The translations under genes were made by a program, and so were the position numbers. DNA of 64,000 nt, from positions 54,615-118,614 of the forward strand of contig JAJACQ010000012.1 in the NCBI GenBank assembly GCA_022601435.1. The letters run 5' to 3'. Positions within the stretch are counted from its first letter, which is position 1. Each line of letters begins with the position of its first letter. Below the pieces are notes generated by a model that did not search any database, had not been told where the DNA came from, and saw only the letters and a list, made by a program, of their open reading frames with translations. This document shows positions 9,004-18,285 of this stretch, piece after piece. This DNA is from Chlamydiia bacterium (lineage in GTDB: Bacteria; Chlamydiota; Chlamydiia; Chlamydiales; 2-12-FULL-49-11).

Positions 9004-9882
9004 TTAATTTGGTAAAGTCAATATTTCATATCCGTCAGAAGTGACTAAAATAGTATGCTCCCATTGACCACTTGCTCGATTATCTATTGTTCTTGCTGTC
9101 CACTCATCATCTTCATCAATCACAGCTTCTGCCAATCCTGCATTTATCATTGGCTCAATCGTAAAGGTCATACCCTCTTCTAATCGGATTTTTGATTTAT
9201 TGCGGTGATGGAAAATTTGAGGCTCTTCGTGAAATTTAACGCCTACTCCGTGAGACACAAATTGATAAACAACACTACAACCATATGATTTTGCTACATC
9301 TTCAATCACATCAGCAAGCTCGTAAACTTCTACTCCTGGCTTGATAATAGCAATTGCATCATCGCGGCATTTTAAGGCCACATCAACGACAAGCTGTCTT
9401 TCTTTACTCACCGTTCCAATTGTTACCATACGGCTACAATCTCCAAAATAACCATTTAATATACAGGTATAATCGATGTTCAGGATATCACCTTCTTGCA
9501 AAGGACGATCATCTGGTATACCATGACAAATAACTTCATTTAAGGATGTACAGATTGATTTTGGAAAGGGCGGTGATCCATAACCTAAACATGCAGGGAT
9601 CGCTTTTGCTTCTTTAGTAAGCCTGATTGCCAGATCATCAAGCTCTTGAGTGGTAACTCCCTCTACGGCAGCTTTGCACAGCTCATCCAAAATCTGGGCA
9701 GCCAATTTACAGCTTTGCCTAATTCCTTCTATTTGCTCAGGAGTTTTTAATAAGATGTTATGTTTTTTTTTATAATAGGCAGCTTTTTCCTCAAAAGAGG
9801 TTAAAGGCTTAACTTCAGGATAATGGCACTTCTTCCATTTCTTAGCACTTCCGCACCAGCAAGGATCATTTCTTGTAATCAT
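9004..9882 (-). CDS. map: Methionine aminopeptidase with SEC-C motif
   Basis: A 292-residue type I methionine aminopeptidase, which removes the initiator Met from new proteins. The five metal ligands are visible in order: Asp of NIDYT, Asp of GDCSR, His of SHGVGV, Glu of IEPMIN and Glu of GQWEHT. The N-terminus carries an SEC-C zinc motif (PCWCGSAKKWKKCH, residues 7-20), an extension also found on chlamydial map and thought to help ribosome contact. It precedes a coiled-coil membrane protein gene in the opposite reading order, as around CT850-CT852 in Chlamydia. Confidence 0.95.
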   Translation of the reverse strand: MITRNDPCWCGSAKKWKKCHYPEVKPLTSFEEKAAYYKKKHNILLKTPEQIEGIRQSCKLAAQILDELCKAAVEGVTTQELDDLAIRLTKEAKAIPACLGYGSPPFPKSICTSLNEVICHGIPDDRPLQEGDILNIDYTCILNGYFGDCSRMVTIGTVSKERQLVVDVALKCRDDAIAIIKPGVEVYELADVIEDVAKSYGCSVVYQFVSHGVGVKFHEEPQIFHHRNKSKIRLEEGMTFTIEPMINAGLAEAVIDEDDEWTARTIDNRASGQWEHTILVTSDGYEILTLPN

Positions 9883-9906
9883 AGCTAAGATTTTAGAACA
9901 TAAAGT

Positions 9907-10962
9907 TTAAATTTTCAAGCCTTTTCCTAGATCATTCATAGAGATTTTTGCCTTCTTATCATCTTTTTTAGGCTTTTTTTCTCCACGCCAAACTTGCCAT
10001 TTAAAAGGCTTATCATTTTCTTGGAAATAATTCTTAAGCTCTTCCATTAAAGCCGTTGAAACGCTTTCATTTTCTTTTAAGATTTCAAGATTTGCAATCA
10101 ACTTTAAGATCTGTTGCTTTGAATAACCAGAGGCTGGTTTTTTTTGAGCTTCAATCTCTGCTTGAAGCTTTTCTACTAGTTCTGTTTTATCGCCAGCTTC
10201 TAACAAAGCATTTTCTTCTTGAAGTGTAGAGATCTTTTGAACAAAAGATTCCTTTTCCTCTTTAAGCGCATTGAGATCTCTTTCAATGTTTCTTAAAGAG
10301 TCTAACTCTTTTTCTAGTGCAATATTTTGCTTCTTAACCTCTTCATCTTTTCGAATATCGTTTTGATAACGCACTTTATCTAAAAGCTCATGTTTTTCTT
10401 TAGAAAGAATTGCTGCCTCTTTATGAGTCACTTCAACAAGCTTTTCTAGCGCCATGATTTGACTACCCTTTTCTTTTAGCCCTTCTTTTGATTTGGCTAA
10501 ATCATCCTCTAAGCGAACAATTTCTAAATTATGAGAATCCCTTAATGTCTCAAAACGATTCTTCCAAAGACCTTTTTCTCGATCATTTTCTTTAGAAACT
10601 TTTTCATCTTTATGATAAAAATCTAAAACTTCTTTTGATAGGAAATAACCCAAAGTTAAGGTAACCATCATTGAAAGGCTCCACCCTCTTGACCAGAAGG
10701 TTTCTGATTTCCAGGTAATTAAGAAAATCATCACATTAAAAACCAAAGATGAAACATAAAAAAGAAAAACAAATCTTTTTGATCCCACCATAAAAATCAC
10801 AAAAGAAATGGCAGCCATAGAGATCAAGATCGCCTCTTTAGGTGATTTCAAAAACAAAAGTGTCACAGCCAGCAAAAGCAGATTCAACACAGGTAAGATC
10901 AAGAGTAAGCGATATCTAGCTTTGATCGGCGCAAACACATATTTGATAATGGTTTCTTTCAT
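9907..10962 (-). CDS. Membrane protein with long coiled coil
   Basis: A 351-residue protein. Residues about 15-115 hold four hydrophobic segments; residues about 120-270 form an uninterrupted Glu/Lys/Leu-rich coiled coil; the C-terminus is basic, with a WQVWRGEKKPKKDDKK segment. Its place just upstream of map corresponds to chlamydial CT850, a protein of unknown role. The arrangement (membrane base plus cytoplasmic rod) suggests a scaffold, which is inference only. Confidence 0.7.
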   Translation of the reverse strand: MKETIIKYVFAPIKARYRLLLILPVLNLLLLAVTLLFLKSPKEAILISMAAISFVIFMVGSKRFVFLFYVSSLVFNVMIFLITWKSETFWSRGWSLSMMVTLTLGYFLSKEVLDFYHKDEKVSKENDREKGLWKNRFETLRDSHNLEIVRLEDDLAKSKEGLKEKGSQIMALEKLVEVTHKEAAILSKEKHELLDKVRYQNDIRKDEEVKKQNIALEKELDSLRNIERDLNALKEEKESFVQKISTLQEENALLEAGDKTELVEKLQAEIEAQKKPASGYSKQQILKLIANLEILKENESVSTALMEELKNYFQENDKPFKWQVWRGEKKPKKDDKKAKISMNDLGKGLKI

Positions 10963-10999
10963 ATAGGTCCTAAAATAAAAAAAGTCGATTCTCTATAAC

Positions 11000-12370
11000 T
11001 TACCACCCCTTTTTGTTTTCTGCAAACACTTCTAGACCTTTTGTGATCATCTTGTACCCATCGACAAATTGCTTCTTTGAAAAATTCTCGTTTGGAGAGT
11101 GAATACGATCACTTGGAAGGGCTGTTCCTAAAAAGGCACATTCAGCACCTGCAGCCTTTGCCAAAATGGCGGTTAAAGGAATTGACCCTCCGCAGAAATT
11201 AAATTTAATCTTTTTTCCAGTAATTTCTTCTATCACTTTAGCAAAGACTTTAGAAGAAATATCACCCGGCCTTGCCCATGCACTATTTCCTCCTCCCTCA
11301 ATTTCTACATCAACTTTTAAACCAAGAGGAGCCACTTTCAGTAAATGCTTCTTAACTTTTTCTGCAATATCGACGGGATCTTGCCCATCTACTAAACGAC
11401 AAGTGATCTTTGCAAAAGCCTCTTTTGGAATAATAGTCTTTGACCCTTCGCCTTGATAGCCTCCGCCTATACCGTTTACCTCAAATGTAGGACGAATACA
11501 AATGGCTTCATTTGCCGAATAACCCGCTTGAGGTTTAAAACATGTCGCTTCGGTTTCTTTTGCATATTGCTTTTCATCAATTTCAAAAGAAAGACTCTTT
11601 CTTTCCTCCTCATTCAAAGGCTTGACTGTATCATAGAATCCATCAATTGCTATATGACCGTTTTCATCGTGCGCAGAGCTCATCATCTCACAAAGGGCCT
11701 GAATAGGATTATAAACAGCACCTCCATACTCTCCTGAATGCAAATCAAAACCAGCATTAGAAACTTTAACCTCCAAAGCAGTAATTCCTCGAACACCTAA
11801 ACTTAAATGAGGATTTTCATAAGAGCCAAATCCTAAATCAACAATCCAGACAGAGTCTGCTTTTAATTGATCTTTGTATTTATCGGCGATTATATCAATT
11901 CCAGGACTTCCAATTTCTTCACCACCCTCGATTAAGATCTTAATATTCAACTTCGGATCTTTGTGTTTTTCATAAAAAGCTTCCACTGCAAGCATTGAAT
12001 AAAAACTTTGTCCTTTATTATCTTCTGCGCCTCTTGCATAAATCACTCCATCTCTTTCAATCGGAGAAAAAGGATCAGAATCCCAAAGCTCTAAAGGATC
12101 TGCAGGCTGAACATCGTAGTGACCATAAATTAATACTGTCGGATAGCTTTCATCGATCACTCTTTCTGCAAAGAGAACTGGAGCTTGCAACTCCTCCCAC
12201 CGATAAACATCCATATCTAATCTTTCTAGGCGCTTTTGAACAAAATCCGCTCCTTTAATAAGCTCTTTTTCATAGGATTTATCAGCAGAGATACTTGGAA
12301 TCGCTAGATAGTTAAAAAATTCCTTCCAAATATCGTTTTCATTTTTTTTAAACCATTCTGAATAAAACAT
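11000..12370 (-). CDS. M20 family dipeptidase / deacylase
   Basis: A 456-residue zinc peptidase of family M20. The first metal motif is GHYDVQPADPLELW (about residues 82-95), a second RGAEDNKGQ (about 113-121), and the catalytic IEGGEEIGSPG follows at about 146. Length and motif spacing fit the cytosolic dipeptidase (carnosinase-like) branch rather than DapE or ArgE. It probably supplies amino acids from peptides. It begins where a 75-codon gene ends (no gap), so the two are likely one transcript. Confidence 0.85.
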   Translation of the reverse strand: MFYSEWFKKNENDIWKEFFNYLAIPSISADKSYEKELIKGADFVQKRLERLDMDVYRWEELQAPVLFAERVIDESYPTVLIYGHYDVQPADPLELWDSDPFSPIERDGVIYARGAEDNKGQSFYSMLAVEAFYEKHKDPKLNIKILIEGGEEIGSPGIDIIADKYKDQLKADSVWIVDLGFGSYENPHLSLGVRGITALEVKVSNAGFDLHSGEYGGAVYNPIQALCEMMSSAHDENGHIAIDGFYDTVKPLNEEERKSLSFEIDEKQYAKETEATCFKPQAGYSANEAICIRPTFEVNGIGGGYQGEGSKTIIPKEAFAKITCRLVDGQDPVDIAEKVKKHLLKVAPLGLKVDVEIEGGGNSAWARPGDISSKVFAKVIEEITGKKIKFNFCGGSIPLTAILAKAAGAECAFLGTALPSDRIHSPNENFSKKQFVDGYKMITKGLEVFAENKKGW

Positions 12371-12598
12371 CTATTCTCCTTGCATAATTTTTGATGCAGT
12401 ATCAATCATATAAGAAGCTAAGTATTTATCACCCTCATATTTCATTTCAACATCCATTTTTCCATCTTCTTTAGATTCGTGACATGTGATTAAGACATAA
12501 CAAATAGTGCGAGATTTACTTTTTCGTTTTAAAAAATTTTTTACATCTTTTTTTGGTATTCCTTTTCGTCCGAACAACCCTTCTATAATCTTTCCCAT
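12371..12598 (-). CDS. Small hypothetical protein upstream of dipeptidase
   Basis: A 75-residue soluble, lysine-rich protein that I do not recognise. Its stop codon directly abuts the dipeptidase start on the same strand, which supports it being a real gene read in one transcript. No signal peptide or known motif is seen. Confidence 0.55.
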   Translation of the reverse strand: MGKIIEGLFGRKGIPKKDVKNFLKRKSKSRTICYVLITCHESKEDGKMDVEMKYEGDKYLASYMIDTASKIMQGE

Positions 12599-12722
12599 TA
12601 AGCCCTTTTTCTTTCTTTATTACTAGCAAAAATCTCTTTGAGAATGCTTTATGAAAACATATTTCGTAACATTGATCACATATTAGCCCATATAAATCAA
12701 TAATCTTTTATCAAGAGAACTT

Positions 12723-12751
12723 TTGCTTTTTACTCTAAAGTAGTGTATACT
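12723..12751 (+). promoter_or_regulatory. htpX promoter
   Basis: TTGCTT (12723-12728), 17-bp spacer, TATACT (12746-12751), followed by an AAGGAG ribosome site (12765-12770) five bases before the htpX ATG. Confidence 0.6.
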
Positions 12752-12775
12752 TGGTATAAGAGATAAGGAGACAAT

Positions 12776-13708
12776 ATGATTAGAAGACTTTTTTTATTCC
12801 TAGGGCTCAATATATTAATAGTTGCGTGCGTATCGGCTATTTTAGACATTTTTCAAGTAAAACCATACATTACAAATTCAGGACTTAATTTTGAGGCTTT
12901 GGCTATCTTTTGCTTTGTATGGGGAATGGTAGGCGCTATTATATCCCTTCTGCTTTCAAAAAAAATTGCAAAGTGGATGCTTAGATTAAAAATGATTAAA
13001 GAATCAGATCAACTAGCACCAATGGAACAAAAGCTTTTCGACATGATTCAAAACATTTCAACAAAAGCAGGACTTTCCATAATGCCTGAAGTTGCCATCT
13101 TTAAAAGTCGCCAATGTAATGCTTTTGCCACAGGATCATCAAAGAATTCAAGCCTAATTGCAGTATCAACAGAGTTACTAGACACTCTCTCAGAAAAAGA
13201 GCTCGAGGCTGTAATTGCTCATGAGATGACGCATATTACAAATGGAGATATGGTTACAATGTGTTTGCTTCAAGGCGTTATAAATGCATTCGTTATGTTC
13301 TTAGCAAGAGCTCTTTCGTATGCTCTGGTATTTGCAAATCGTGATAATAAAAGAAGCTCTGGATCTCCATTTGCATACTTTATGCTAACAATGCTATTTG
13401 AAATGATCTTTTTATCGCTGGGATCAATCCTAATCTTCTACGTCTCACGAAAAAGAGAGTTTGCAGCAGATAATGGGGCGGCCTACCTTACAAGCAAAGA
13501 ACAAATGATCAGCGCACTTCAAACTCTAGATGCCTCTTCACAAATTACAAAGAAAGAGTATGAAAAGCAAAAGAGTTTTGCCGCCATGATGATAAGACCT
13601 GCAAAACCAAAATCTCTCTCAAGATTATTTGCTACGCACCCATCAATAGAAGAAAGGATACAAAATCTTAAGCAGTTAGAACCTCATTCATGGGCTTTTA
13701 GCAACTAG
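12776..13708 (+). CDS. htpX: Membrane protease HtpX (M48)
   Basis: A 310-residue M48 zinc metalloprotease. Two N-terminal membrane segments (about 5-25 and 40-62) are followed by the HEMTH zinc motif near residue 149, two further hydrophobic segments, and a downstream EFAADNGAAYL segment whose Glu is the third ligand. HtpX degrades damaged inner-membrane proteins with FtsH. It has its own promoter and ribosome site, and its 3' end overlaps the convergent phosphatase gene by 21 bp. Confidence 0.93.
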   Translation: MIRRLFLFLGLNILIVACVSAILDIFQVKPYITNSGLNFEALAIFCFVWGMVGAIISLLLSKKIAKWMLRLKMIKESDQLAPMEQKLFDMIQNISTKAGLSIMPEVAIFKSRQCNAFATGSSKNSSLIAVSTELLDTLSEKELEAVIAHEMTHITNGDMVTMCLLQGVINAFVMFLARALSYALVFANRDNKRSSGSPFAYFMLTMLFEMIFLSLGSILIFYVSRKREFAADNGAAYLTSKEQMISALQTLDASSQITKKEYEKQKSFAAMMIRPAKPKSLSRLFATHPSIEERIQNLKQLEPHSWAFSN

Positions 13709-14269
13709 AATTTGTTTTTTTATGTAATCAACATCTGAATTTTCGATATAACTGATAATGCTGCGATGCCAGAAGTGAAAGCCTTTTTCTCGCATTTCGG
13801 TAATAGCGCGGGCTTTATCCCATCCTTCAAAAACAATGCGGTACATCGCACACACAAGACCTGTTCTATCAGCTCCGTGGAAACAGTGTACGTACACAGG
13901 TAAATTTGGTTCTTTAATAAATATCTTCAAAAATTTAATAACAGCAGTATCAGTAGGATGAAAGGGATAGATAGGAACATGGATACAAGCCATCTCACCT
14001 TGAGTAAGGCGAGCTAATTTCCTCGTATCGCTATTTCTAGCCCGTAAATTAACAATTACACCTATACCCTTTTTCTTCAGTTCTTCTAAGCCATATAGTG
14101 TAGGTTGCCCCCCACGGTACAATCTCTGATCTTTTACAGGGCTATAGTTAGGAAGATAATTTTTAAAAACATGGCGACGCACATAAAAAAAGAAAATCTC
14201 CGAGCCGCCCAGAAAGCCAGCACCTATCCAGTCAAAAATAGATTTAGTTAGTTTTTTCAGCATTTCCAT
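13688..14269 (-). CDS. Dual-specificity-type protein phosphatase
   Basis: The Cys phosphatase signature VHCFHGADRTG lies near residues 127-137 (catalytic Cys about 129, Arg about 135), preceded by LYRGGQPT and an IVNLRA strand, as in bacterial DSP/TpbA-like phosphatases. A hydrophobic, aromatic N-terminal segment could anchor it. The open frame reaches 14404, but that part runs through repeat DNA and the predicted transcription start is about 14279, so I place the start at Met 14269 (or 14263). It may act on phosphotyrosine, phosphoserine or a lipid; which is not clear. Confidence 0.8.
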   Translation of the reverse strand: MEMLKKLTKSIFDWIGAGFLGGSEIFFFYVRRHVFKNYLPNYSPVKDQRLYRGGQPTLYGLEELKKKGIGVIVNLRARNSDTRKLARLTQGEMACIHVPIYPFHPTDTAVIKFLKIFIKEPNLPVYVHCFHGADRTGLVCAMYRIVFEGWDKARAITEMREKGFHFWHRSIISYIENSDVDYIKKQILVAKSP

Positions 14270-14285
14270 TCTAGGGTAAACCATT

Positions 14286-14314
14286 AGTATACTAAATCCT
14301 TCATCCATCGTCAA
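14286..14314 (-). promoter_or_regulatory. Promoter of phosphatase gene
   Basis: Read on the minus strand: TTGACG (14314-14309), 17-bp spacer, TATACT (14291-14286). The TATACT is inside a 12-bp palindrome TTAGTATACTAA (14284-14295). Predicted start about 14279 leaves only about 10 bases before the chosen ATG. Confidence 0.6.
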
Positions 14315-14329
14315 TCTTTCATTGTATGC

Positions 14330-14435
14330 TGGGGCTCTGCCCCTGCACCCCGCAATAGCTCCGCCCTTGACTCCCCAAAAATACAAAGTCCCTTTAAAAC
14401 CCAAATTTGAATTTTTTGCATCGCAAAAAAATAAA
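14330..14435. repeat. Degenerate family A GC-hairpin repeat
   Basis: Contains a GGGGCTCTGCCCC hairpin, CTTGACTCCCCAAAA, an AAACCCAAATTTGAATTTTTTG segment and a TCGCAAAAAAATAAA tail, the order seen in the other family A copies, but with much decay. It lies between divergent genes. Confidence 0.55.
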
Positions 14436-14513
14436 AAAGGAAAAATTGTTTTAAATTCTATTTTTTTAACAACTTTTTACGTATACTGGCTTCTGGTCTA
14501 AATAGGTAATAAA

Positions 14514-15914
14514 ATGTTGAAATCAATAAAACTGTCTTCTGTTAAAGTCTTTTCTTTGATGTTCGGAGTGATCTTTTTACTTAATCTAAACTACACCATT
14601 TTAAAGAGTGCCAGAAGAACCTTAGCCGTTGCAGATCTTGGAGGAAGCGCCATATCGATTCCTTTCTTTGAGCTATTTGGGACTTTACCCGCTGCTTTAT
14701 TAATGACCTATCTATTGACGAAGATTTTAAAGAAAATGTCTCTTAAAAGAGTTTTTATCAGCACGATGACTATTTTTACAATTTTTTTCTTTCTATTTGC
14801 AGCAATTTACTACCCCAAGCTTATTTTACTTCAAAAGTCTATTGCCACACCATACTTATTGAAGGGATCTTCGATGGCTTTCTACGTAATGGGAGAGCTT
14901 TGGAAGCCTACTCTTATCCAAATCCTTTTCTTAGGATTCATCAACCTCAACTTATCAATGGATGAGGCAAAGAGTATGTATCCTTCTTTAATGCTCGGAG
15001 CAAGTCTAGGAGCTGTTGTTGCAGGCCCATTAACCGTCTTTTGCAATTCAAAATTATTATGGAAGCTTGCTCCTATTAACTCATCACATTGGAATAACTC
15101 TCTTATATTGATGATGCTTGTTGTACTTGCAGTAGGACTTATCTCTTCTGTCTTTTTTATGCTCCTTTCAAATAGCTTTCCTCAGCAAGAGAAACCATTT
15201 GAAAAAGAAAATTCAAAATTTTCCTTGAAAGAAGCGATTTCATTCTTTTTTCAATCAAAGCCACTCCGTCTTATGGGATGGATAGTCTTTGCAGATTACA
15301 TTGCCTACTCCTTAGCAGAAATCCTATTTTTAGAAGTACTAAAGCTTAAATATCCTCTACCAACTGATTATTGTACTTATATGGGATACCTCTCATTATG
15401 GCATAGCGCACTAACTGTTCTTTCTGCTCTTATACTTGCTCCTTTTGTACTTAAAAAAACAAAATGGATTACAAGCGCTATCATACTTCCGATTGGACTA
15501 TTATGCGTCGAAGGGATCTTTTTCTTCACTGTTGTCGGCAAAGACATTACAATATCTTTACTGAATCTGTCTACTGAGTCATACCTGTCACTAGTTGTTG
15601 CTATCGGCTCTATTCTATACTGCTCATGCAGAGCTATTAAATATACACTATTTGATCCATGCAAAGAGCTTGCCTTTATTCAAATGCCGAAAAGCTCACG
15701 TATGAAAGGTAAGATCATCATCGATGGCCTCTGCTCAAAATTTGGGCGAGGAGCAAGCTCTGCAACCGCAATCTACCTCACTGCTCTATCAGGATCCCTT
15801 CTTGCAAGCGCTACGCTTTCTTCCGTTGTGGCTCTGTCTGTTTGTATAAGCCTTATCTTTGCAACCTCAAAATTAGGTAATCAATTAGACACTCCCGAAC
15901 TGGCCTCTATATAA
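14514..15914 (+). CDS. NTT-type ATP/ADP or nucleotide translocase
   Basis: A 466-residue polytopic protein of the chlamydia/plastid-type nucleotide transporter (NTT/Tlc) family. Recognisable family segments are YTILKSARRTLAV near the N-terminus, PAALLMTYLLTKIL in helix 2, VMGELWKPTLIQILFLGF near 122-139 and, near the C-terminus, DPCKELAFIQMP with KGKIIIDGLCSKFGRG. These carriers import host nucleotides or exchange ADP for ATP. It is clearly divergent from the classic Npt1 sequence and somewhat short, so the substrate may differ. It is a mark of host dependence. Confidence 0.8.
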   Translation: MLKSIKLSSVKVFSLMFGVIFLLNLNYTILKSARRTLAVADLGGSAISIPFFELFGTLPAALLMTYLLTKILKKMSLKRVFISTMTIFTIFFFLFAAIYYPKLILLQKSIATPYLLKGSSMAFYVMGELWKPTLIQILFLGFINLNLSMDEAKSMYPSLMLGASLGAVVAGPLTVFCNSKLLWKLAPINSSHWNNSLILMMLVVLAVGLISSVFFMLLSNSFPQQEKPFEKENSKFSLKEAISFFFQSKPLRLMGWIVFADYIAYSLAEILFLEVLKLKYPLPTDYCTYMGYLSLWHSALTVLSALILAPFVLKKTKWITSAIILPIGLLCVEGIFFFTVVGKDITISLLNLSTESYLSLVVAIGSILYCSCRAIKYTLFDPCKELAFIQMPKSSRMKGKIIIDGLCSKFGRGASSATAIYLTALSGSLLASATLSSVVALSVCISLIFATSKLGNQLDTPELASI

Positions 15915-15920
15915 AAAGAC

Positions 15921-15955
15921 TAAAAAAAAGCAGACATATTATTAATATGCCTGCT
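15921..15955 (-). terminator. Terminator of the rplY-rplI operon
   Basis: An imperfect hairpin, AGCAG-a-CATATTA-t-TAATATG-c-CTGCT (15929-15955), is followed on the minus strand by a run of eight T residues (15929-15922). It lies just past the rplI stop. Confidence 0.6.
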
Positions 15956-15978
15956 CTAAATAGTAAAAATTATCTAGT

Positions 15979-16548
15979 TTACTTCTCTTCTGATTTTGCT
16001 ACTGCTTCTTCAGTAACTCCCTCTTGATCAGCACCAGCTTCTGCTTCAGTATTTTCTAAAGCTTCTTCTACTTTTTTCTTCTTTTTCTTTTCAACGATTC
16101 TGTCTGGTTTGACTTCTACAGAAATTGTTGCCATTACATCTTCTGGAAGCTTAAGTGTGACTTCATGCTTTCCTAGAGATTTAATTGGTAAATGAAGAGC
16201 TACATTCTTTTTCTCAAGCTTGAAACCTTCATTAGAAAGAAGAGTAAGAATATCATTAATAGCAACAGAACCATACATATGTCCATCACTATCAACTTTT
16301 ACAACTGTAGAGAACATCTTACCTTTCAGATCTTGAGCCATCTTTTCTGATACAACTTTATCTTTCTTAGCTTGCTCTGCTCTTTCTTTCTTTAATTTTT
16401 CCTGCATTTTTACAGTTGCCTTAGTGGCCATAATAGCCTTTCCTTCTGGCAACAAAAAATTACGTGCATATCCAGGAGCTACAAAGGCAACCTCGCCTTT
16501 ACGCCCATGGTTAGTCACATCTTCTAATAATAATACGTGATACTTCAT
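15979..16548 (-). CDS. rplI: 50S ribosomal protein L9
   Basis: A 189-residue protein beginning MKYHVLLLEDV, with the L9 signature GRKGEVAFVAPGYARNFLLPEG near residues 15-36 and the usual long central helix. The C-terminus beyond about residue 150 is an extra tail rich in Lys, Glu and Ala that normal L9 lacks. The frame extends upstream to 16599, but the conserved N-terminus fixes the start at 16548. It is the last gene of the rplY-pth-rpsF-rpsR-rplI unit. Confidence 0.95.
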   Translation of the reverse strand: MKYHVLLLEDVTNHGRKGEVAFVAPGYARNFLLPEGKAIMATKATVKMQEKLKKERAEQAKKDKVVSEKMAQDLKGKMFSTVVKVDSDGHMYGSVAINDILTLLSNEGFKLEKKNVALHLPIKSLGKHEVTLKLPEDVMATISVEVKPDRIVEKKKKKKVEEALENTEAEAGADQEGVTEEAVAKSEEK

Positions 16549-16559
16549 GGTATTAACTC

Positions 16560-16790
16560 CTATACTTCGTTTGATACAAACGGCATCAATGCAATGCATC
16601 TTGCGCGCTTAATCGCTTTTGTTACATATCTTTGTTGCTTTGCTGTAATACCAGTAATTCTTCGAGGTAAAATTTTACCTCTTTCTGTTATAAACTGCTT
16701 TAATAATTCGACATCTTTGTAATCAATTTCTTTATGAGAAGAAATTTTTCTACTTTTAGCAAGATGTGGAGGGGGGCTTGATCTATGCAT
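16560..16790 (-). CDS. rpsR: 30S ribosomal protein S18
   Basis: A 76-residue basic protein with the S18 core [21 protein letters not shown] followed by [20 protein letters not shown]. The start Met at 16790 lies 8 bp inside the rpsF end; a longer frame to 16847 would run far into rpsF and is not needed. Typical S18 length. Confidence 0.95.
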   Translation of the reverse strand: MHRSSPPPHLAKSRKISSHKEIDYKDVELLKQFITERGKILPRRITGITAKQQRYVTKAIKRARCIALMPFVSNEV

Positions 16791-17145
16791 TTGTTGCTCC
16801 TCTTTGTTCTTGATTGTTAAATTCAATTGTATCTGCTTCAGGTACATTTTCTACTAATACATGCATGCATCTTAAAAGATCTTCATTTAGAGAATTTTCT
16901 CTGATGAACTCTTTAATAGATCCTGTCGGCAAATCAAAATAAACTACGTAAAAATATCCTTCACGAGCATTTTTAATCTGATAAGCAAGCTTTTTTCTTC
17001 CCCAGTCAATTGTTTTTTTTACATCACCACCACCTGCAGATATGACAGCAGAGATCTTTGCAAGTGCTTTTTCTTTTGCATCATCTGAAAGTGATGTACG
17101 AAGGATAAAAATTCCTTCATATAAATTCTTTCTCATTTGTTTCAT
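16783..17145 (-). CDS. rpsF: 30S ribosomal protein S6
   Basis: A 120-residue S6 with the usual [13 protein letters not shown] first strand, the [25 protein letters not shown] middle and a short C-terminal tail. S6 pairs with S18 on the 30S platform, and the two genes overlap by 8 bp here. The ATG at 17145 follows an AGGAGA site six bases upstream. Confidence 0.95.
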   Translation of the reverse strand: MKQMRKNLYEGIFILRTSLSDDAKEKALAKISAVISAGGGDVKKTIDWGRKKLAYQIKNAREGYFYVVYFDLPTGSIKEFIRENSLNEDLLRCMHVLVENVPEADTIEFNNQEQRGATNA

Positions 17146-17168
17146 CTAATTTCTCCTAGATCTTCTTT

Positions 17169-17732
17169 TTATTTTTCTGCCTGACTATGTTCGTCTGATA
17201 AAAATTTTGTTTTTATCATCTCAATACTTTCATCAGCAATTTTATCCATCTGTTCTTGCTCATCTTTTGTAAAATTACTCAATACATAGTCAGATAAATC
17301 ATGTGTTTGTTTTTCTCCAATTCCTATACGTAGTCTTGCAAAAGCTTGACTCTTCAGCTCTTTCTCAATGTTTTTTAAACCATTGTGTCCACCTGAAGAA
17401 CCACCCATCTTTAATCGCAATTCTGCAAAATCAAGATAAGTATCATCACTTAAAACAAGTAAAGAAGAACTTTCAATATCATAATAACTCATACACTTTC
17501 TTACCGATTCACCTGATAAATTCATATAGGTTGTCGGAAGCAAAAATATGATCTTTTTCTGATTGATCATTCCCTTGGCTACATAGCCATCTACCTTAGA
17601 CTCTTTTTTAAATGTTAGTCCTAAATTCATGGCAAAGTGATACAAAACATAAGCACCAATATTGTGCCTTGTTTTTTCATACTCTATACCAGGATTTCCT
17701 AAACCAACAAATAAAAATGGAGACTTTTTCAT
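17169..17732 (-). CDS. pth: Peptidyl-tRNA hydrolase
   Basis: A 187-residue enzyme that frees tRNA from stalled peptidyl-tRNA. The conserved GLGNPG (residues 10-15) and TRHNIG with catalytic His (about 24) are present, as are MNLSGESV and the GGSSGGHNGLKN loop near 110-121. It starts 1 bp after the rplY stop and so is translationally linked to it; rpsF follows. The order is the same as in Chlamydia (CT799-CT803). Confidence 0.95.
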   Translation of the reverse strand: MKKSPFLFVGLGNPGIEYEKTRHNIGAYVLYHFAMNLGLTFKKESKVDGYVAKGMINQKKIIFLLPTTYMNLSGESVRKCMSYYDIESSSLLVLSDDTYLDFAELRLKMGGSSGGHNGLKNIEKELKSQAFARLRIGIGEKQTHDLSDYVLSNFTKDEQEQMDKIADESIEMIKTKFLSDEHSQAEK

Positions 17733-17733
17733 A

Positions 17734-18285
17734 TTACTTCTTCGTTACAGATACCAATACTTGCTTAGGATGAATTTTCAATCTCATGCTCTTTGGAAGC
17801 TCAAGCTCTGAAACTCTTGATTGATCACCTAAATGTTTATTTTTTACATCTATAACAAAGTGCTCTGGAATTTCTTTCACCAATGATGAAACAAACACAG
17901 AACGCTTAACTTTTTTTAGCTGTCCACCTTGAGTCACACCCTCACACTGATCAGCATTTTTTAATACCACAGGAATGTGAATCGAAATTCTGTCATCATC
18001 TTTTACTCTCATAAAATCGATGTGCTGAATCTGATACGATGTTCTGTGATAAGCAATGTCTTTTACAAATGCTGTAAAAGTCTCTTTACCTAACGTTAGT
18101 TTAAAACGTACTGTTGCTAAGCCACCCTCTTCGACTTGACGAAGATGCGCTTCAAACACTTTTTTTTCTAATTTTACGGAAACACTTTTTCCTGACTTGT
18201 CATATACAACTGCCGGAATAAAGCCTTCTCTTCTTAGAAGCTTTGTTCCCTTCTTACTCTCTCTTTCCAATAAAGTAATGTCCAT
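17734..18285 (-). CDS. rplY: 50S ribosomal protein L25/CTC form
   Basis: A 183-residue protein of the TL5/CTC type: an N-terminal L25 domain (KKGTKLLRREGFIPAVVY, then FTAFVKDIAYHRTSYQIQHIDF) plus a C-terminal beta domain from about residue 95. It binds 5S rRNA. It is the first gene of the ribosomal operon, with about 240 bp of non-coding DNA and tRNA-Gln upstream. Confidence 0.93.
   Translation of the reverse strand: MDITLLERESKKGTKLLRREGFIPAVVYDKSGKSVSVKLEKKVFEAHLRQVEEGGLATVRFKLTLGKETFTAFVKDIAYHRTSYQIQHIDFMRVKDDDRISIHIPVVLKNADQCEGVTQGGQLKKVKRSVFVSSLVKEIPEHFVIDVKNKHLGDQSRVSELELPKSMRLKIHPKQVLVSVTKK

Noticed and set aside
14270..14404. N-terminal extension of the phosphatase
   Set aside because: It is translated repeat DNA and lies upstream of the predicted transcription start.
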